Positions 12,786 to 28,584 of a stretch of 64,000 nt of DNA are shown here, piece after piece; the first letter of the stretch is position 1, and every line of letters starts with the position of its first letter. Source of the DNA: Physcia stellaris (Eukaryota; Ascomycota; Lecanoromycetes; Caliciales; Physciaceae); the NCBI GenBank assembly GCA_018902385.1, contig JABSSW010000001.1, positions 1,364,001-1,428,000 on the forward strand, written 5' to 3'. The position numbers and the translations under genes were made by a program. The notes beneath the pieces are model-generated. The model did not search any database. It was not told the origin of the DNA and worked only from the letters and a program-made list of their open reading frames with translations.

Positions 12786-13265
12786 AGACGGAGTTTATTG
12801 GAGACATTGCCGCTTGCTAAAGACAGGTATCACGCATGGGACGAATGGCGATAAATATCGTTGCTAGTAGACGAATTGTTGAGTTCGTAACAGTGAGGTT
12901 CGTAAGGCAAGAATGGCACTTGTACGAGTAGTGAAATATCGAGGCTATGACGTGGGCTCCAGTACTAAAAGTAATCTTGCTGCACTAATCGCGGGATGTA
13001 AGTTAGGGTCATTTTGGATGAAGAAGGATTCGTGGGGATGAAGGTTTCTAGCATAATGCCAAGCCCTGGACCCTTGCTCCAAGGACAATGTCATTCAGTC
13101 ATGACAAATGCGGCTACCGGATGATCGACAGCGCATATTTGACGGCGCTAATCTACGGCGCGACGTCGGTGCGCGAATGGCGTGTTGTGGGTCATGTTTG
13201 CTTCGCACTTTCCATAATTGGTGGTTGTAGATACATAAAATCATGCTCCTTCCTTCCCCACTGCT
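12786..13265. other. Intergenic, tandem gene spacer
   Basis: 480 bases between the carboxypeptidase stop and the next ATG. They would hold the carboxypeptidase 3' UTR and the promoter of the coiled-coil gene. No frame or repeat of note is seen. Confidence 0.6.
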
Positions 13266-16200
13266 ATGTCGTCCTCGGCAATCGATCAGACGGAAGGTGC
13301 GGCCATGAAAAGACCTGCGCCTTCCGAATTCGAGAGTGCCAACAAATACAAACGATCTCGTCCCCTTTCATCAGATGTCTCCCAGAAAGCAAATAACCAC
13401 ACCATAATAACACCAATCCAAACCTCTTTCCCCGAGCCTAGAAGCCTCGCCCTGAGTCCTCCAACTTCCGCTTCCGCGGATGGACCTCGACCACCTCCTC
13501 TCAGTGATCCTCCCTTGAGTCGCTCTAGCACGGGCAGGACTTCGCCTACTGCTGAGAATTATTCACGTTTCAGTGAGAGTACGTCTCGCCCAATTATGAC
13601 TACTTCAGTTCATCAGACCGGGCTTACTCATTTCTCTAATCAGATAACGCTCGGGATCGATCATCGTTCAGCGGCCGATCTTCACGAGCATATGATTGTA
13701 TGTACCATGTCATTACCTTGTTGTGGCATCGCATTCATCCCGGTAGCTTCTACTTACCTCCGTTCTCATACCTAGCTTATCGGCCTGATCATCCATCATC
13801 ACGCCCTCAATCTTCAGGAGGATTTGAGCGTACGTCATGCAATCATCCCATATCTTTCTTTTCCTCCCTCCTTTATCATCCACTAAGATCTTTTCAAGCC
13901 CCAGCAGATGCAAGACCCATTGCCAGCAGGAATACCAGCATGGAATCAAGACCGCTCCAGAAACAGGACACACGGCGACACCCAGAGCCAGTGCGCAAAG
14001 GCTCCGAAACAGACGTTCAGAGGGAAGGGCCAATGAAAACTGCCATCGCAGGGATCTTCTCGGAGAACTCCACACCGCGAGTCGCTATGACTCCAGCAGA
14101 CAGTGAAGTGCCAAGTCTACCTGGGAATGCATCGGATAGTACTAAGCATCTTGCTCGCATGTTGAACGTCTACACTAAGAGCATCATAAATACCACCCAA
14201 TCAATGTCGCAACATAAAACAGCCAAAGCACGTCTTCGAAGATCCCGCAAGGATGATGAAAAATGGCAAAGCCGGTACAGTGATTTCGCTGCACTGGAAG
14301 AGATGCAAAGTAAAAACCTTGTTGCTTCGGAAAGAAAGTCTTCAAAGTCCGAAAAAGCTCTCGAAGCTGCTAAAAAGTCTCATAAGCTTGCTACAGCTCA
14401 TGTAGCAATTAGTGTTACACAGAACGCGACTAGTGCATCGTCTCGAGCTAGCGAGCTTGCCAACACCAAATTACCAGATATGGAGATTGGCTCTTCATCA
14501 CTAGAAAGAGTAAAGGCGGATTTGACACGACTAAGAGGTGATTTCAGGAAGCTAGAAGACACGCACAAAGTAAAACGTGCGGTCGATCAGCCTGACTCCA
14601 AAGTGGAACAGATTCAGCTTCTGGAAAAGGACATCGAGCGTCTCGGGCTTGATCTCGACGACTTCCAAATATGGATTCCACCGCGGTTAATCAAAGTCGA
14701 AGATGGTCTCGCCGCCTTAGAAGCGCGACTCAAACAGCAAATTGAAGATGTTTCAACAAAGTATGTCAAGATGTCGACTTTCCGGGCTTATGAACAAAAT
14801 GCTGCCAGCTTGATAGTCGCGACAAGCAAAGTGGAGGCTTTTATGGATGAACAAGGGAAACGTGTTATGTCAGAAGAGGAAGTCGATACCTCAATCAATA
14901 ACACAGCACTAGCTGCCAGAATCGACTCGCTTCAAGATAAAGTTCGATTGTTGGAGACTACGGATTTCGACAAAAGGATACTCACACTCGAGAAAATATC
15001 CGAGACATCAACGGAAAGTAATGCAGCACAAGCGAACTTATACGATAAAGCTGTCGAAAAGAATCGGACAGACCTCAACGAAGTGAAAGATCGAATGGTT
15101 GATTCGGAGAAATTTGAAGCTACTAGAGAAAAGAACGACAAGCAAGTCTCTGATATTAAAGAGACTCTTTTTAAGCAGTCCGAGGATTTACGTGAAGTCA
15201 AAGAGGATCTACGTGGATTTAAAGAGGCTATATTTGGTGATTCTTCCGGTGAACCTAGCTTGTCGGACATGATCAACGGTTGTCAGACCGATGGCAAGAA
15301 ATTGCGAAAGGCTGTCGAGACTCTTGATTCCACCATGGATAGCTATGACAGCGGTTTTGCTAGAATTGAAGACCAAATCAAGACTATTGAGGACAAACTG
15401 ACCAGTGTCCGGTTCGAACCCTCGAATGACAACAGAGGTGGAGAGACTGAAGCGGATATCAATCAACTGAAAGCAGACGTTGCGGTGTTAATAGAAGAAC
15501 AGGAACAGAAAGATGACATTGTTAGCCAACAAATTGATCGAGTTGACAACGAGGTAATCAGACACGACGATCTTCTGAAGATCCTCTCTGACAAGGTCGA
15601 TAACGTTCAACCGAGAAACGCGTCTGAGGAGGCCTCTCTCAGGGACCATCTTATGCAGCAGACTACCGAGAGATTTGGACAGATCGACGAGAAGCTGACT
15701 CAACAGGAGAACTCAATATCGAACATCGCCAAAGAGGTCAGCATGTTGAATGATAAGGTCAAAGAACTCCCTTCCGATGGACCAAGCACTCAACAGCCTC
15801 CAGACGCTTTGCAGCGTATCCATGAGCTCTTGGCCCAGCATCGCAATACTGTCGAGGACTTATCCACCAAGATGGAGGGTTTACGATCGCAGACTGATGC
15901 TGAGCGTTCCGCGACTCATTCGCCGCATCTTACCAATGGAACCGTCGCCAAGGGCATGGACTCTCACAAGATCGAAAATCTGGAGAATGAACACCAACTG
16001 ATAAAGCAAGAAGTCCACGGACTAAATTCCAACTTCGAGCGATTCCGAGAGTCAACCACCGACACGACAACCAGCCATGAGTTCTTCCTCGAATCTCTTC
16101 GCCAACGCTTTGACAATCTCACCACGGACAATATGATTGGACACATGGTTCGCCGATTAGAAAGCATGTATCCTGGTCTTCCAGCCCACGTCAACAGCCA

Positions 16201-17058
16201 GCTGCAGGGATTTTATCAACGGCAAATCCATGCCGAGCGACAGTTAGTAGATGTCCAAAAATTGCTCGGTGTCCTGAATGAACAGTTTTCAAAATTGGAT
16301 CAGAAGACAGAAAACAATCGGCAGCAAATCATCTCCCGTGCCACGGAGTATAGCAACCTAGTAGGGAAGACGAATCAAGAGAGGGAAGACCTCTCGCAAA
16401 GGATAAAGGTAGTCAGCGACGATGCGTTGGACAAAATCTCCGTCGTCGAGCAAGACGGCCACGACCACTTGAATCGCATCCAATTGCTGCAGAAACTCCA
16501 CCAGTCTCTACGCACAGAACACACTGAAAGCGTCGCAGAACTCCGGGCCGCCGTCAAAGCCGTCCAAAACATCGTCGAAAAAGCCGGCGTGGACAACAGC
16601 AGCGGGGCTCACGACACCGACATGGTGCAAATCAAACCCACGGTGGAAGGCATTCAAAAGCGCATGGACGATGTGTGGGACACCTTTATCAAAGAAATGT
16701 CAGCCACCCACAGCTCCCTGGCCGCCGTCCGCAAGAACGTCGAGGCCCTCAATCACGCCTGCGGCATCGAGGGTAACGTCTCCCCTCCCCCTCCCACCCG
16801 GGCACCACCCCCATCACGACGCACGAATCCAACAACACCCACGCCTCCCTCTCGCCCGCCCAACAGCTCCATGTAAGAGGCGGCTCCGTGTCTCTGCGCG
16901 CTTCTACGGAGCAGACGCTGAGGCAGGATGAGAGCTCTGATAGCGAACCTATCTCTATACCGATGAAGAGGAGGAGGGGGAGGCCGAAGCGGGGGGAGGG
17001 TGCCAGCGCGGAGAATAGCCCGCGGGAAAAAGTCCGGACGAGTGGGCGGTTGACTTAA
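13266..17058 (+). CDS. Large coiled-coil protein with C-terminal AT-hook
   Basis: Predicted protein of about 1,193 residues, not assigned to a named family. Exons are 13266-13578, 13644-13697, 13776-13829 and 13899-17058. The first three introns are 65, 78 and 69 bases, all phase 1. The N-terminus is Ser/Pro-rich with basic clusters. From about residue 200 to 1,130 it is almost entirely acidic/basic heptad-type helix (for example LQDKVRLLE, LEKISETS), so a long coiled coil. The C-terminus reads PMKRRRGRPKRGE, a clear AT-hook (RGRPK) for minor-groove DNA binding, which suggests a nuclear structural or chromatin role. The main frame and AT-hook frame differ by one base. The switch lies at a C5 run (16787-16791), and adding one base makes the whole CDS divisible by three. 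An intron from GTAACG at 16773 to an AG at 16879 is a poorer alternative. Confidence 0.8.
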
Positions 17059-18079
17059 AGGTCTCCGTGTCCTTACTGCTGTTGTGTCTGGCTTGATGGG
17101 TGGCTTGAGTCTCGTGGCATTGATGGGGGCTACCTAGGCATCTAGGTGTGAAGAGCATGTGTAGGGTTGGGGCGATGGGAGGAGTGGATTATTAACTTTA
17201 TTGTATCATTGCTTTCTCGGCAGCAGCAGCGTTATACCCAGTATCTCTTTGTACGCGGAAACATTTGCTAGATTAGGTGGTGGTGGTGGTGGGGAGCTTG
17301 TATAAAAGGTCTCTGGTATGTAGATAGCTGGATATAGCTTGCTCAACAGGCACATAAGGTACCTTTTGTTCGATTTATCATATACTTAGCTTCTCGCTCA
17401 TGTTAAGTGGACCTTGACTTAACCTTTTCAGACATGGGGGCTTGTTGAATAACACTTGCACTGGCAAATCAAGTACTAACAAACACTTTGGCAAGGTAGT
17501 AGTACTTAAATCGGTTACTTATATTCTGCGATACTGGAGATTTATGGTATAACGGCTTTTTCGGTATTTGATAGCCCCCATCTTTGTTTGACATTATTGA
17601 AGGATAGATTTACTTAACATGAATAGTTAGTTACTTTACGAGATGTGTAAGGAATTGAGTAGGGGGCCGGTGTTGGGCTGATAGTTATTATCTGGGGGGA
17701 ATCCTGCAATTGACCTGTTAATTGGGGATTGGGGATTCGAGGTATAGACGCTTCTCAAGGCCCGCGGTGGACTCGCGAGGGACTCGATGTCTGTTCCTGG
17801 GGACACTGGCTCTTACGTGGAGCAGAAGAAGCATTATCGTCGGGCCAAAAGACCCATTAAGGGAAAAGTGAGACAAGCAAAGTAATAGCCTGGCGGAAAA
17901 ACCGTTCTACATAGCTACTTCCTTCCTTCTCCTCTTCGTATTTGTACACACACGCGGGCCATGCTCATACTTCAGCGCAACCGCAACCCACTACATTCTC
18001 TCTCTCCCTCTCCACTCTCCACCCCACCTCACGCAAGCACTCAACTCAGATGAAAGAGAAAGAGAAGTTAAAAAAATTT
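17059..18079. other. Convergent 3' regions of the AT-hook gene and ATP2
   Basis: About 1 kb between two stops on opposite strands. It contains a short GGT repeat near 17280 and a CT-rich stretch at 17990-18030, which is purine-rich in the ATP2 transcript. No gene is seen. Confidence 0.6.
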
Positions 18080-20014
<1,935 letters not shown>

Positions 20015-20321
20015 TGCGACAGATATGAAAAGAAATTAGAGGATGGGGATGTACGGTAGGACTGGAGATCGAAGAGCTTGACTTGAAGAAGCGAAAGTTG
20101 AGGTTCTCATCGAGGTCGGCGAATCGGGCCGAGAGCAAAATGAACGCTAGAGTTTCTTGACCTCATTTGATGATTTTCCAGGAGAACAAGCACAACAACT
20201 GCCACCAATCATCCCGAGCATAATCAATTGACGTGTTGCAGCTGTCTCGAGCTGCATACACCTGCATATGAGCATTCTTGCTCAACAAAATCTCCAGCCT
20301 TGAACATCCCATTACGTCACA
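20015..20321. promoter_or_regulatory. Shared divergent promoter ATP2/COX5 with CCAAT box
   Basis: 307 bases separate the ATP2 and COX5 start codons. A CCAAT core lies at 20205-20209 in the context ACCAATCA, on the COX5-sense strand. CCAAT is the binding site of the HAP/CBC complex, which controls respiratory genes in fungi. That the box drives both genes is inference from position. Confidence 0.5.
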
Positions 20322-21184
20322 ATGCTACGCTCGCTCCCTCGAGCCGGTAACAACTCCCTGTACCTTCGGCCATGCCTCCGAACCACGAATTCACCCTCCA
20401 TACCATCATCCCAAGCGTGTACGATTAGCACACAGCAGCAACAGACGCGACAAGCGAGCAGCTCGCATGCTATCTCAAACCCCACACTTGCTGGTATCGA
20501 GAAGCGGTGGGAGGTCATGCCTCCCCAGGAACAGGCGGATCTGTGGATGGCATTGAGAGACAGGATGAAGATCGACTGGCATGACCTGACCATGCAAGAG
20601 AAGAAAGCCGGTGAGTATTGCTTTCTCTGGCTGGAGGTTATTCAACTGCTGGCCAAACATGATATAGCTTGACCTGTGTCATACCCACTCTACCGGTGCC
20701 TGAGGCAGTCAATGGGTTGAGAAACCCATCAATATTACTTTTCATGTGAAATTTCAGGCTGATCAAGCCTCTGTTAGCATACTGGATCGCATTCGGACCC
20801 CACGGGCCCCGCTCCCTCCCCCGCCTGGCGAGGGCAAGATGATATTCAAATACGTCTCCATCGCCATCGGCGTCTCGTTTATCCTCTTTGCTTTCACACG
20901 ATCCATGGCGCGACCGGCCCCGAAGACCATGAACGCACAATATCAAGAGATGACGAACGAATATCTAAGAGTACGTCCGATCTTCCTACCCCTTGATCGC
21001 TTAGCCCTATTCGGCCCGATTGCAGGCACTAAGCATAATTGGTGGATTATGCTGACATTCATCACTTCTACAGAATCAAAATACGGAACCAATCACCGGG
21101 GTTTCCTCAGAAGGCTACAAAGGGAAGGGAATGGTGCAAAGCAGACCACGGAAAGGAGGCATTCCCAGCGACGACGACGAGTAG
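20322..21184 (+). CDS. COX5: Cytochrome c oxidase subunit (COX5; mammalian COX4 family)
   Basis: Inner-membrane subunit of complex IV, about 197 residues. Exons are 20322-20610, 20778-20970 and 21074-21184. The N-terminal 45 or so residues are Arg/Ser/Gln-rich, a mitochondrial presequence. The matrix part has the family block DWHDLTMQEKKA-AYWIAFGPHGPR across intron 1 (167 bases). One membrane helix, YVSIAIGVSFILFAFTRSMA, precedes a short intermembrane-space tail ending SDDDE. Within exon 2 the frame of AYWIAFGPHGPR differs by one base from that of PPPGEGKMIFKYV. The change is at a C5 run (20818-20822). One added base restores the expected family spacing and puts the exon 2/3 junction in phase 0, so an assembly error is more likely than a broken gene. 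Confidence 0.92.
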
Positions 21185-21753
21185 ATCTCGAGCAAAGGGG
21201 GGACTTCCCGAGCCTGTACTTTACAGTCGACTCACTCTTCCCGCATGTTGGTGAATCACAGGTACTAGGAGTGAGGTAGTCGTGCCGGTTGGAATTAGCT
21301 AGTTTGAGAGAAGTGGGCTGGGTGGCTTCTCCTTTAGCGGCTATTTTAGCTATGGGGTCTCTTGTACAAACGCACGAGGTTGAGTGAAATTCATACATAT
21401 TCAAAGTTCATCTTCGTGGCTTGCATTCCAGCCCTCAGTCTGTCGATATCTCCTTTTCAATCGCGTAGAATCGCTCTATCCTGTCCTCTTGGCGCAGTTG
21501 CTGGATTCCGCTAGCAAAACCAGTCAGTTTGGGACGTCTCAACCCAGAAATGGTGAGTCGGTTATGGCCGCTCACTCGAAAGCCGCGCCGACGGTCACTG
21601 AGACTGTTGACGCTTACTTGCACATCGAGTGTCATTGAGAGAGCCTAATCATCGCTTAGATACCAGAACAATTTCCTTCTTTATCCTGCCATATACACAT
21701 ATCTCATATCACATTTCCCGCAACCCAAAACGCCCTAATAGTTATTTCACCTC
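21185..21753. other. Convergent 3' regions of COX5 and MCX1
   Basis: About 570 bases between two stops on opposite strands. No gene, repeat or RNA is recognised. Confidence 0.6.
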
Positions 21754-23636
21754 TCAAACAACGCCAGCAGCCGTACTCCTCTTTCGATACTCAACAAAGC
21801 TTCCTTCACTTCCTCTCTCCCCCCCACCACCGCCATCATCATCTCCCTTATCCCCATCCTTCTCCCTCCCCTCTCCCATCCTGCGATCCCACTGGTCTTC
21901 TTCCTCAGCAAGCATAGCATGAAACCTATGCTGCTGGCCCCTCGCCAGATACACAGGGGCACACTCTCTCCTTGCCACCTTATCCGTAACAAGCACATAC
22001 TTGATACTACTGCCAGGCGCCTCGAACATCGTCTCGGTCAACAACCGCTCACACACCGTTCGTAGGCCCCTCGCCCCCGTCCCCATCCCCAGCGCACTCT
22101 TCGCTACTTCTCGCAGCGCGCCACGCGTGAAACGTAGCTCTACGCCCGAAAGCTGGAATAGCTGTTCGTATTGTTTGATCAAGCTATTACGTGGCTCTGT
22201 CAGGACGCGAACGAGCGCGTCCTCGTCGAGAGCGGAGAGCGCAGCTGATACAGGGATACGGCCCACAAGCTCGGGAATGAGGCCGTAGGTCTGGAGATCC
22301 GTGGGCTCGACTAGGTCGAGGGGGTTGTAGTTTGTTGCTTCGCCCGGGGTGGTGGTGGTGAAGAAAGGGAGGTGTTTCTCGAAGAGTTTGCTTTCTTCTG
22401 AGCCGGGGGTTAGGGAGATGGGGAGATCTGCTGAGCCCAAAGATGAGGAGGAGGAAGAAGAAGAAGAGAGGGAAGAGCGGATGGGCGATCCGAAGCCCAT
22501 GGAGCCTTTGGCTATGCGGTTTAGGATTGTTTTCTGGAGGCCGACGAAGGCGCCGGCGAAAATGAAGAGGATGTTGTCTGTGCGAATAGAGTACGTTTCG
22601 GGCTTTGAAGGGCCGCTTGTAGTGTTACCTCCAGAGCTAGAGGAGCGAGAGGGTGACATTACGCCACCTGAGAGAGGACTGTTAGTTGGGTAAGTGCTTC
22701 CTGAGCCAGGACTTCTGGATGCAGAGGACTTCTCCTGTTTGGCTTGTATCTGTAGCGTTGTACCCTCGATGATTTTAAGTAAAGCTTGCTGAACGCCTTC
22801 TCCTCCCACGTCTTTACCGTGGCTGACTTTGGCAGTGGATATCTTGTCAATTTCGTCAAGGCAGATAATACCTCGTTCCGCTGCTGCTACATCATAGTCT
22901 GCGGCCGCAAGAAGTCTTTGGACGCATATCTCAGCATCCTCCCCGATGTAGCCGGCTTGTGTAAAAGGCGTGCAGTCGGACATGCTGAATGGGACGGCGA
23001 GGACGCGGGCAAGGGTTTTTGCCATGAGGGTCTTTCCGACACCTGATGGCCCGAGGAGGAGAATATTTGTCTTGTCTAGAGTTGTGGGAGTGTTGTCAAG
23101 TAGTGGCGGACTGCCGATCGACGTTGAGGGCGGATGTAAAGGAATGGCTTGACGATGACCTGGGAATTCATCTACATGTAGCAATCAGCACTTTGACTGG
23201 TTTGAAGCGGAATCAGGCTAAATGTACCTTCCAATGGATGCCCATCAGCCATTTCTCTCCTCAGCCTTTGCTGTAACATTGCCTCTTCTTCCTCTTCCCT
23301 TCGCTCCAGCTCTTGCACCCTTTGATAATGGTTGTAGACGGCTACGCTCAGGACCTTTTTCGCCCTTTCCTGGCCTACAACGAATTGGTCGAGATGCTGC
23401 TTTAGCACTCTCGGCGTCAGCTTTGGTACGCCAATAACGGATGCATCGCCAAGTGGCCCGTAAGTTTTTGGATCCGGCTCATAGCTTCCTGTGAACGGTT
23501 GGCTGTTGAAGTCGGAACGACGAAACTGTGACGACGACCGAGATGTTGAGGCTGTGCGGAGTGACCGGCATATCGAAGAGAGAGCAATGTAGGAGGATCT
23601 AGCTTGAGGACTGACAGTTACCGCGTAGCTTGCCAT
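21754..23636 (-). CDS. MCX1: Mitochondrial ClpX-type AAA+ unfoldase
   Basis: 608-residue matrix AAA+ unfoldase of the ClpX family. Exons are 23228-23636 and 21754-23171; the 56-base intron is phase 1. The N-terminus is Ser/Arg-rich with no bacterial-type zinc finger, so likely a mitochondrial presequence. The core opens with [32 protein letters not shown]. It has Walker A GPSGVGKT, pore loop GYIGED, Walker [11 protein letters not shown], and the sensor-2 region [16 protein letters not shown] Ser/Pro/Gly-rich insert of about 60 residues follows KIIEGTT, and a second Ser-rich insert follows GSMGFGSPI. That last motif aligns with the ClpP-docking IGF loop of bacterial ClpX and keeps Gly-Phe with Met for Ile. 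The acidic C-terminal tail is low complexity. Confidence 0.94.
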
Positions 23637-24140
23637 GTCTGTGGATCTGATAGCAAGTGCGATGTGGAAGGAAGAGAGACTGCGCGTCTTCTGAGGCTCG
23701 CTATCATCGTCGGTTCGATATAGATGCTCGGGTATCAGACAACCCTAGGGGCATATACCTTGAAAGAAAAGAAATTCACGGGGGAGTATCCTCGGAATCG
23801 TCATCTCCAATATCAACGGTGCATCCAGTCCACAGTCCAAGCACGTGATCTTATCCGAATTCGCTATCGGCAAGGCTTAGCGCCGCACTGTAAAGACCCG
23901 GTGCTGCGAGATGACATCGTCGAGGCTTGAAAATTGTTTTAACGGTGGGGTAAAACCTTGCAAAAACCCCGCTGTGCTCAATCAATCGGCCTTGAATGGT
24001 ACGAGGCACCATGGGCTATGAGAACGTCGCTAATACCTCCCAATTGCTCAATGTTGGGCCTACAAGAGACAGCATCGACCCTTGCCTCTCTGTGTCCGTA
24101 GTCCTACATCTTAGGAAAGTGGGAGAGAAATCTCTTGAAG
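23637..24140. other. Divergent intergenic region MCX1/GLC3
   Basis: 504 bases between two divergent start codons, so it must contain both promoters. No TATA box or repeat stands out. Confidence 0.6.
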
Positions 24141-26558
24141 ATGGCTGCTTCGGCTCTGAACAATGCATCTGACAATTCAGTACTGTCGGGTCCAGCCAGC
24201 GACAAAGTCGCTGCAGATGGGACAGGTATTTATCAATCAATCACTTTTCGTATCTTTCACTGATAAACATAGGCGTCGTACAGCTTGACCCATGGCTTTC
24301 TCCATTCAAGGATGCCCTTCGAAGCAGATACAGCCATGCCCAGAAGTGGATCAGAACGATTGATGATACCGAGGGTGGCATAGAAAAATTTAGTCGCGGA
24401 TATGAAAAATTTGGATTTAAGGCACAAGAAAACGGCGACATTACATATCGAGAATGGGCACCAAACGCTACACAAGCGTACCTGATTGGAGATTTCAGTC
24501 AGTCTGTCAATTGGGCACTGTCTTATGAGCGGCACTAAACAAACATGCTTGAAACAGACGGGTGGAATCGAGAAGCTACTCCTATGACAAGGGGTGACTG
24601 GGGGGTTTGGCAGGTGACCCTACAAGCAAGAGATGGCCAGCCGGCGATACCTCATAATAGCAAAGTTAAGGTACAAAGACCACCCCCAACGGCCCATAGC
24701 CGCCACTGACACGTCGCATAGATTTCGATGATCACACCGTCCGGCGAACGGATAGAACGGATACCAGTCTGGATCACCCGAGTAACGCAAGATCTGAAGG
24801 TATCTCCTGTGTACGACGGAGTGTACTGGAATCCACCTACGGAACAGCAATACACATTCAAGAATCCAAGGCCGCCGAAGCCAGAGAGTGCACGGATCTA
24901 CGAAGCTCATGTCGGCATATCGTCGCCTGAACACCGCATCACTACCTACAGAGAGTTTACCCAAAATGTATTGCCTCGGATACACCACCTTGGATACAAT
25001 GTCATCCAACTAATGGCAATCATGGAACACGCATATTATGCCAGCTTCGGCTACCAGATCAATAGTTTCTTCGCCGCGAGCAGTCGGTTTGGAAACCCTG
25101 AGGAGCTCAAAGAGCTCATTGATACAGCACATGGGCTGGGTATTACAGTGTTGCTGGACGTTGTACACAGTCATGCGTCGAAAAATACACTTGATGGTTT
25201 AAATGAATTCGATGGCTCAGATCATCTTTATTTCCACGCTGGAGCCAGAGGACGGCATGAGTTATGGGACAGTCGACTTTTCAATTATGGCAACCACGAG
25301 GTGCTTAGGTTCTTACTATCTAATCTCAGATTCTGGATGGAGATATATCAATTCGATGGCTTCAGATTCGATGGCGTTACGAGTATGCTATATACTCATC
25401 ATGGAATTGGGACGTGAGTACACCCTGCATCTCAATGGAATCTGGCTTACCAACCAAAGTGGATTTTCCGGAGGGTATCACGAGTATTTCGGTCCTAATG
25501 TTGACGAGGACGGTGTGGTGTATCTGATGCTGGCTAACGAGATGCTTCACAATCTTTACCCCAATTGTATAACTATCGCCGAAGATGTTTCGGGGATGCC
25601 TGCTCTGTGTATAGCGCTATCTCTTGGCGGTATTGGCTTCGATTACCGACTTGCCATGGCCATTCCGGATTTATACATCAAATGGCTAAAAGAGAAGCAA
25701 GACTCGGAATGGGACATGGGCGCTCTAGCATTCACTCTGACCAACCGAAGGCATGGCGAGAAAACCATTGCGTATGCTGAAAGTCATGATCAAGCGTACG
25801 TCAAGCCACCAGAACTCGTACTCATTGCTTATGGGATTTTGACAGACTTGTTGGTGACAAATCACTACTCATGTGGCTTATTGATAAGGAGATCTACACT
25901 CACATGTCCACACTCTCGGAGATGACGCCAGTCATCGAGAGAGGCATGAGTTTACACAAGATGATTCGACTGATCACGCATGGACTCGGCGGCGAAGGAT
26001 ATCTCAATTTCGAAGGCAATGAGTTTGGCCATCCCGAGTGGCTTGACTTTCCTCGTGAGGGAAACAACAATAGCTACAACTACGCACGGAGGCAGTTCAA
26101 CCTACCAGACGACCAGCTACTGCGTTACAAGTTCCTCAATGAATTCGACAGCAAGATGCAATGGACGGAGCAGAAGTACGGCTGGTTGCATGCACCGCAA
26201 GCCTATGTCAGTCTGAAGAACGAGCAGGACAAAGTGATCGTCTTCGAGCGTGGGGGCTTGCTTTGGATATTCAATTTCCATCCTTCTCAAAGCTACACCG
26301 ACTATCGGGTTGGTGTCGAACAGGCTGGCACGTATCAGATCGTCTTGGACACGGATGACGCGGCATACGGTGGTTTTGGCAGGAATGCCAAAGGCACGAG
26401 GTTTTTCACGACCCCGTTCGAATGGAATGGACGAAAGAATTTCGTGCAAGTGTACCTGCCTACTCGCACGGCGATTGTGAGTCATTGACTGAGTCTACAT
26501 GGTCGGTATAAGCTAACTCGGTCGACACTAGGTCCTTGCACTGGAGTCCACCATCTGA
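24141..26558 (+). CDS. GLC3: 1,4-alpha-glucan (glycogen) branching enzyme
   Basis: 702-residue glycogen branching enzyme (GH13 subfamily 8). It cuts an alpha-1,4-glucan chain and re-attaches it by an alpha-1,6 bond in the cytosol. Exons are 24141-24225, 24273-24497, 24558-24670, 24722-25413, 25460-25795, 25846-26476 and 26532-26558; all phases agree and the last exon is 27 bases. The N-terminal CBM48 part has [22 protein letters not shown]13 signatures are DVVHSH (region I), [10 protein letters not shown] with the nucleophile Asp (II), AEDVSGMP with the acid/base Glu (III) and ESHDQA (IV). The C-terminal beta domain ends [12 protein letters not shown], recovered only by splicing out 26477-26531; read-through would end six bases into that intron with a Val-Ser-His tail. 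Confidence 0.97.
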
Positions 26559-27190
26559 TGGATGCATTATTAATGTAAGACGATGGACATAAGAGGATCG
26601 ACGGCATTCTAGATTCGAGTTTGTCGTGTTCATAGATTTTTTAGCCGGGTAGTCATGAGTCTGACAGGAAGGCTGTAAATAAGCAATTGAGGTATTTTCC
26701 GTCAATCGGGCAGTTCCGATGTTCACCTGAAGGTCCCTTAGTCAAGCAAGTAAAGCGGCTTTGACTTTGATTCAACCTCTCGGGCTCCGTAACTGTCAAT
26801 CCAGCTGAGGACCGAGGGTCGTATGCGCTCTTGAGGCATCATCATATGACAGGTAAGAAATTCAACAGGCATGATCAGGGTAGCCAGCAGCGACCTTTGT
26901 CATTTTTGATTGTATGACCTTATCTAAGCGAGGCAAAGGAACTAAACGGACTCTCGGCGGAATGAGATGTGCCAAGGCTCGACATGACGTTCGGTCCGAA
27001 AGATGCCTCGTACCACACTTTCGAATAAGACCCCTCCCATTTTCCCCTGCACTCAATTCTCCTCAACAAAACACCTGCAGCTCTCCTTGAAAAATCCCTA
27101 CATCACCAGAACTCTTCACACATCACACCAATTGTAGGTACCTCTCACAAGCACTAGCAGTATACAGCTAATCGAGTCTTAGCAAACACG
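26559..27190. other. Intergenic: GLC3 3' region and GAPDH promoter
   Basis: 632 bases. The last 150 are pyrimidine-rich followed by CAA-rich sequence, the usual look of a strong constitutive fungal promoter and leader. No gene is seen. Confidence 0.6.

Positions 27191-28584
<1,394 letters not shown>

Noticed and set aside
15405-15425. tRNA T-loop-like GGTTCGAACCC
   Set aside because: It lies inside a coiled-coil reading frame, with no acceptor stem or anticodon arm around it.
16773-16879. A 107-base intron to reach the AT-hook frame
   Set aside because: Phase fits, but it ends at a poor acceptor and removes a stretch that reads well in the AT-hook frame (THESNNTHASLSPAQQ). A missing base in the C5 run is simpler and is repeated in four other genes.
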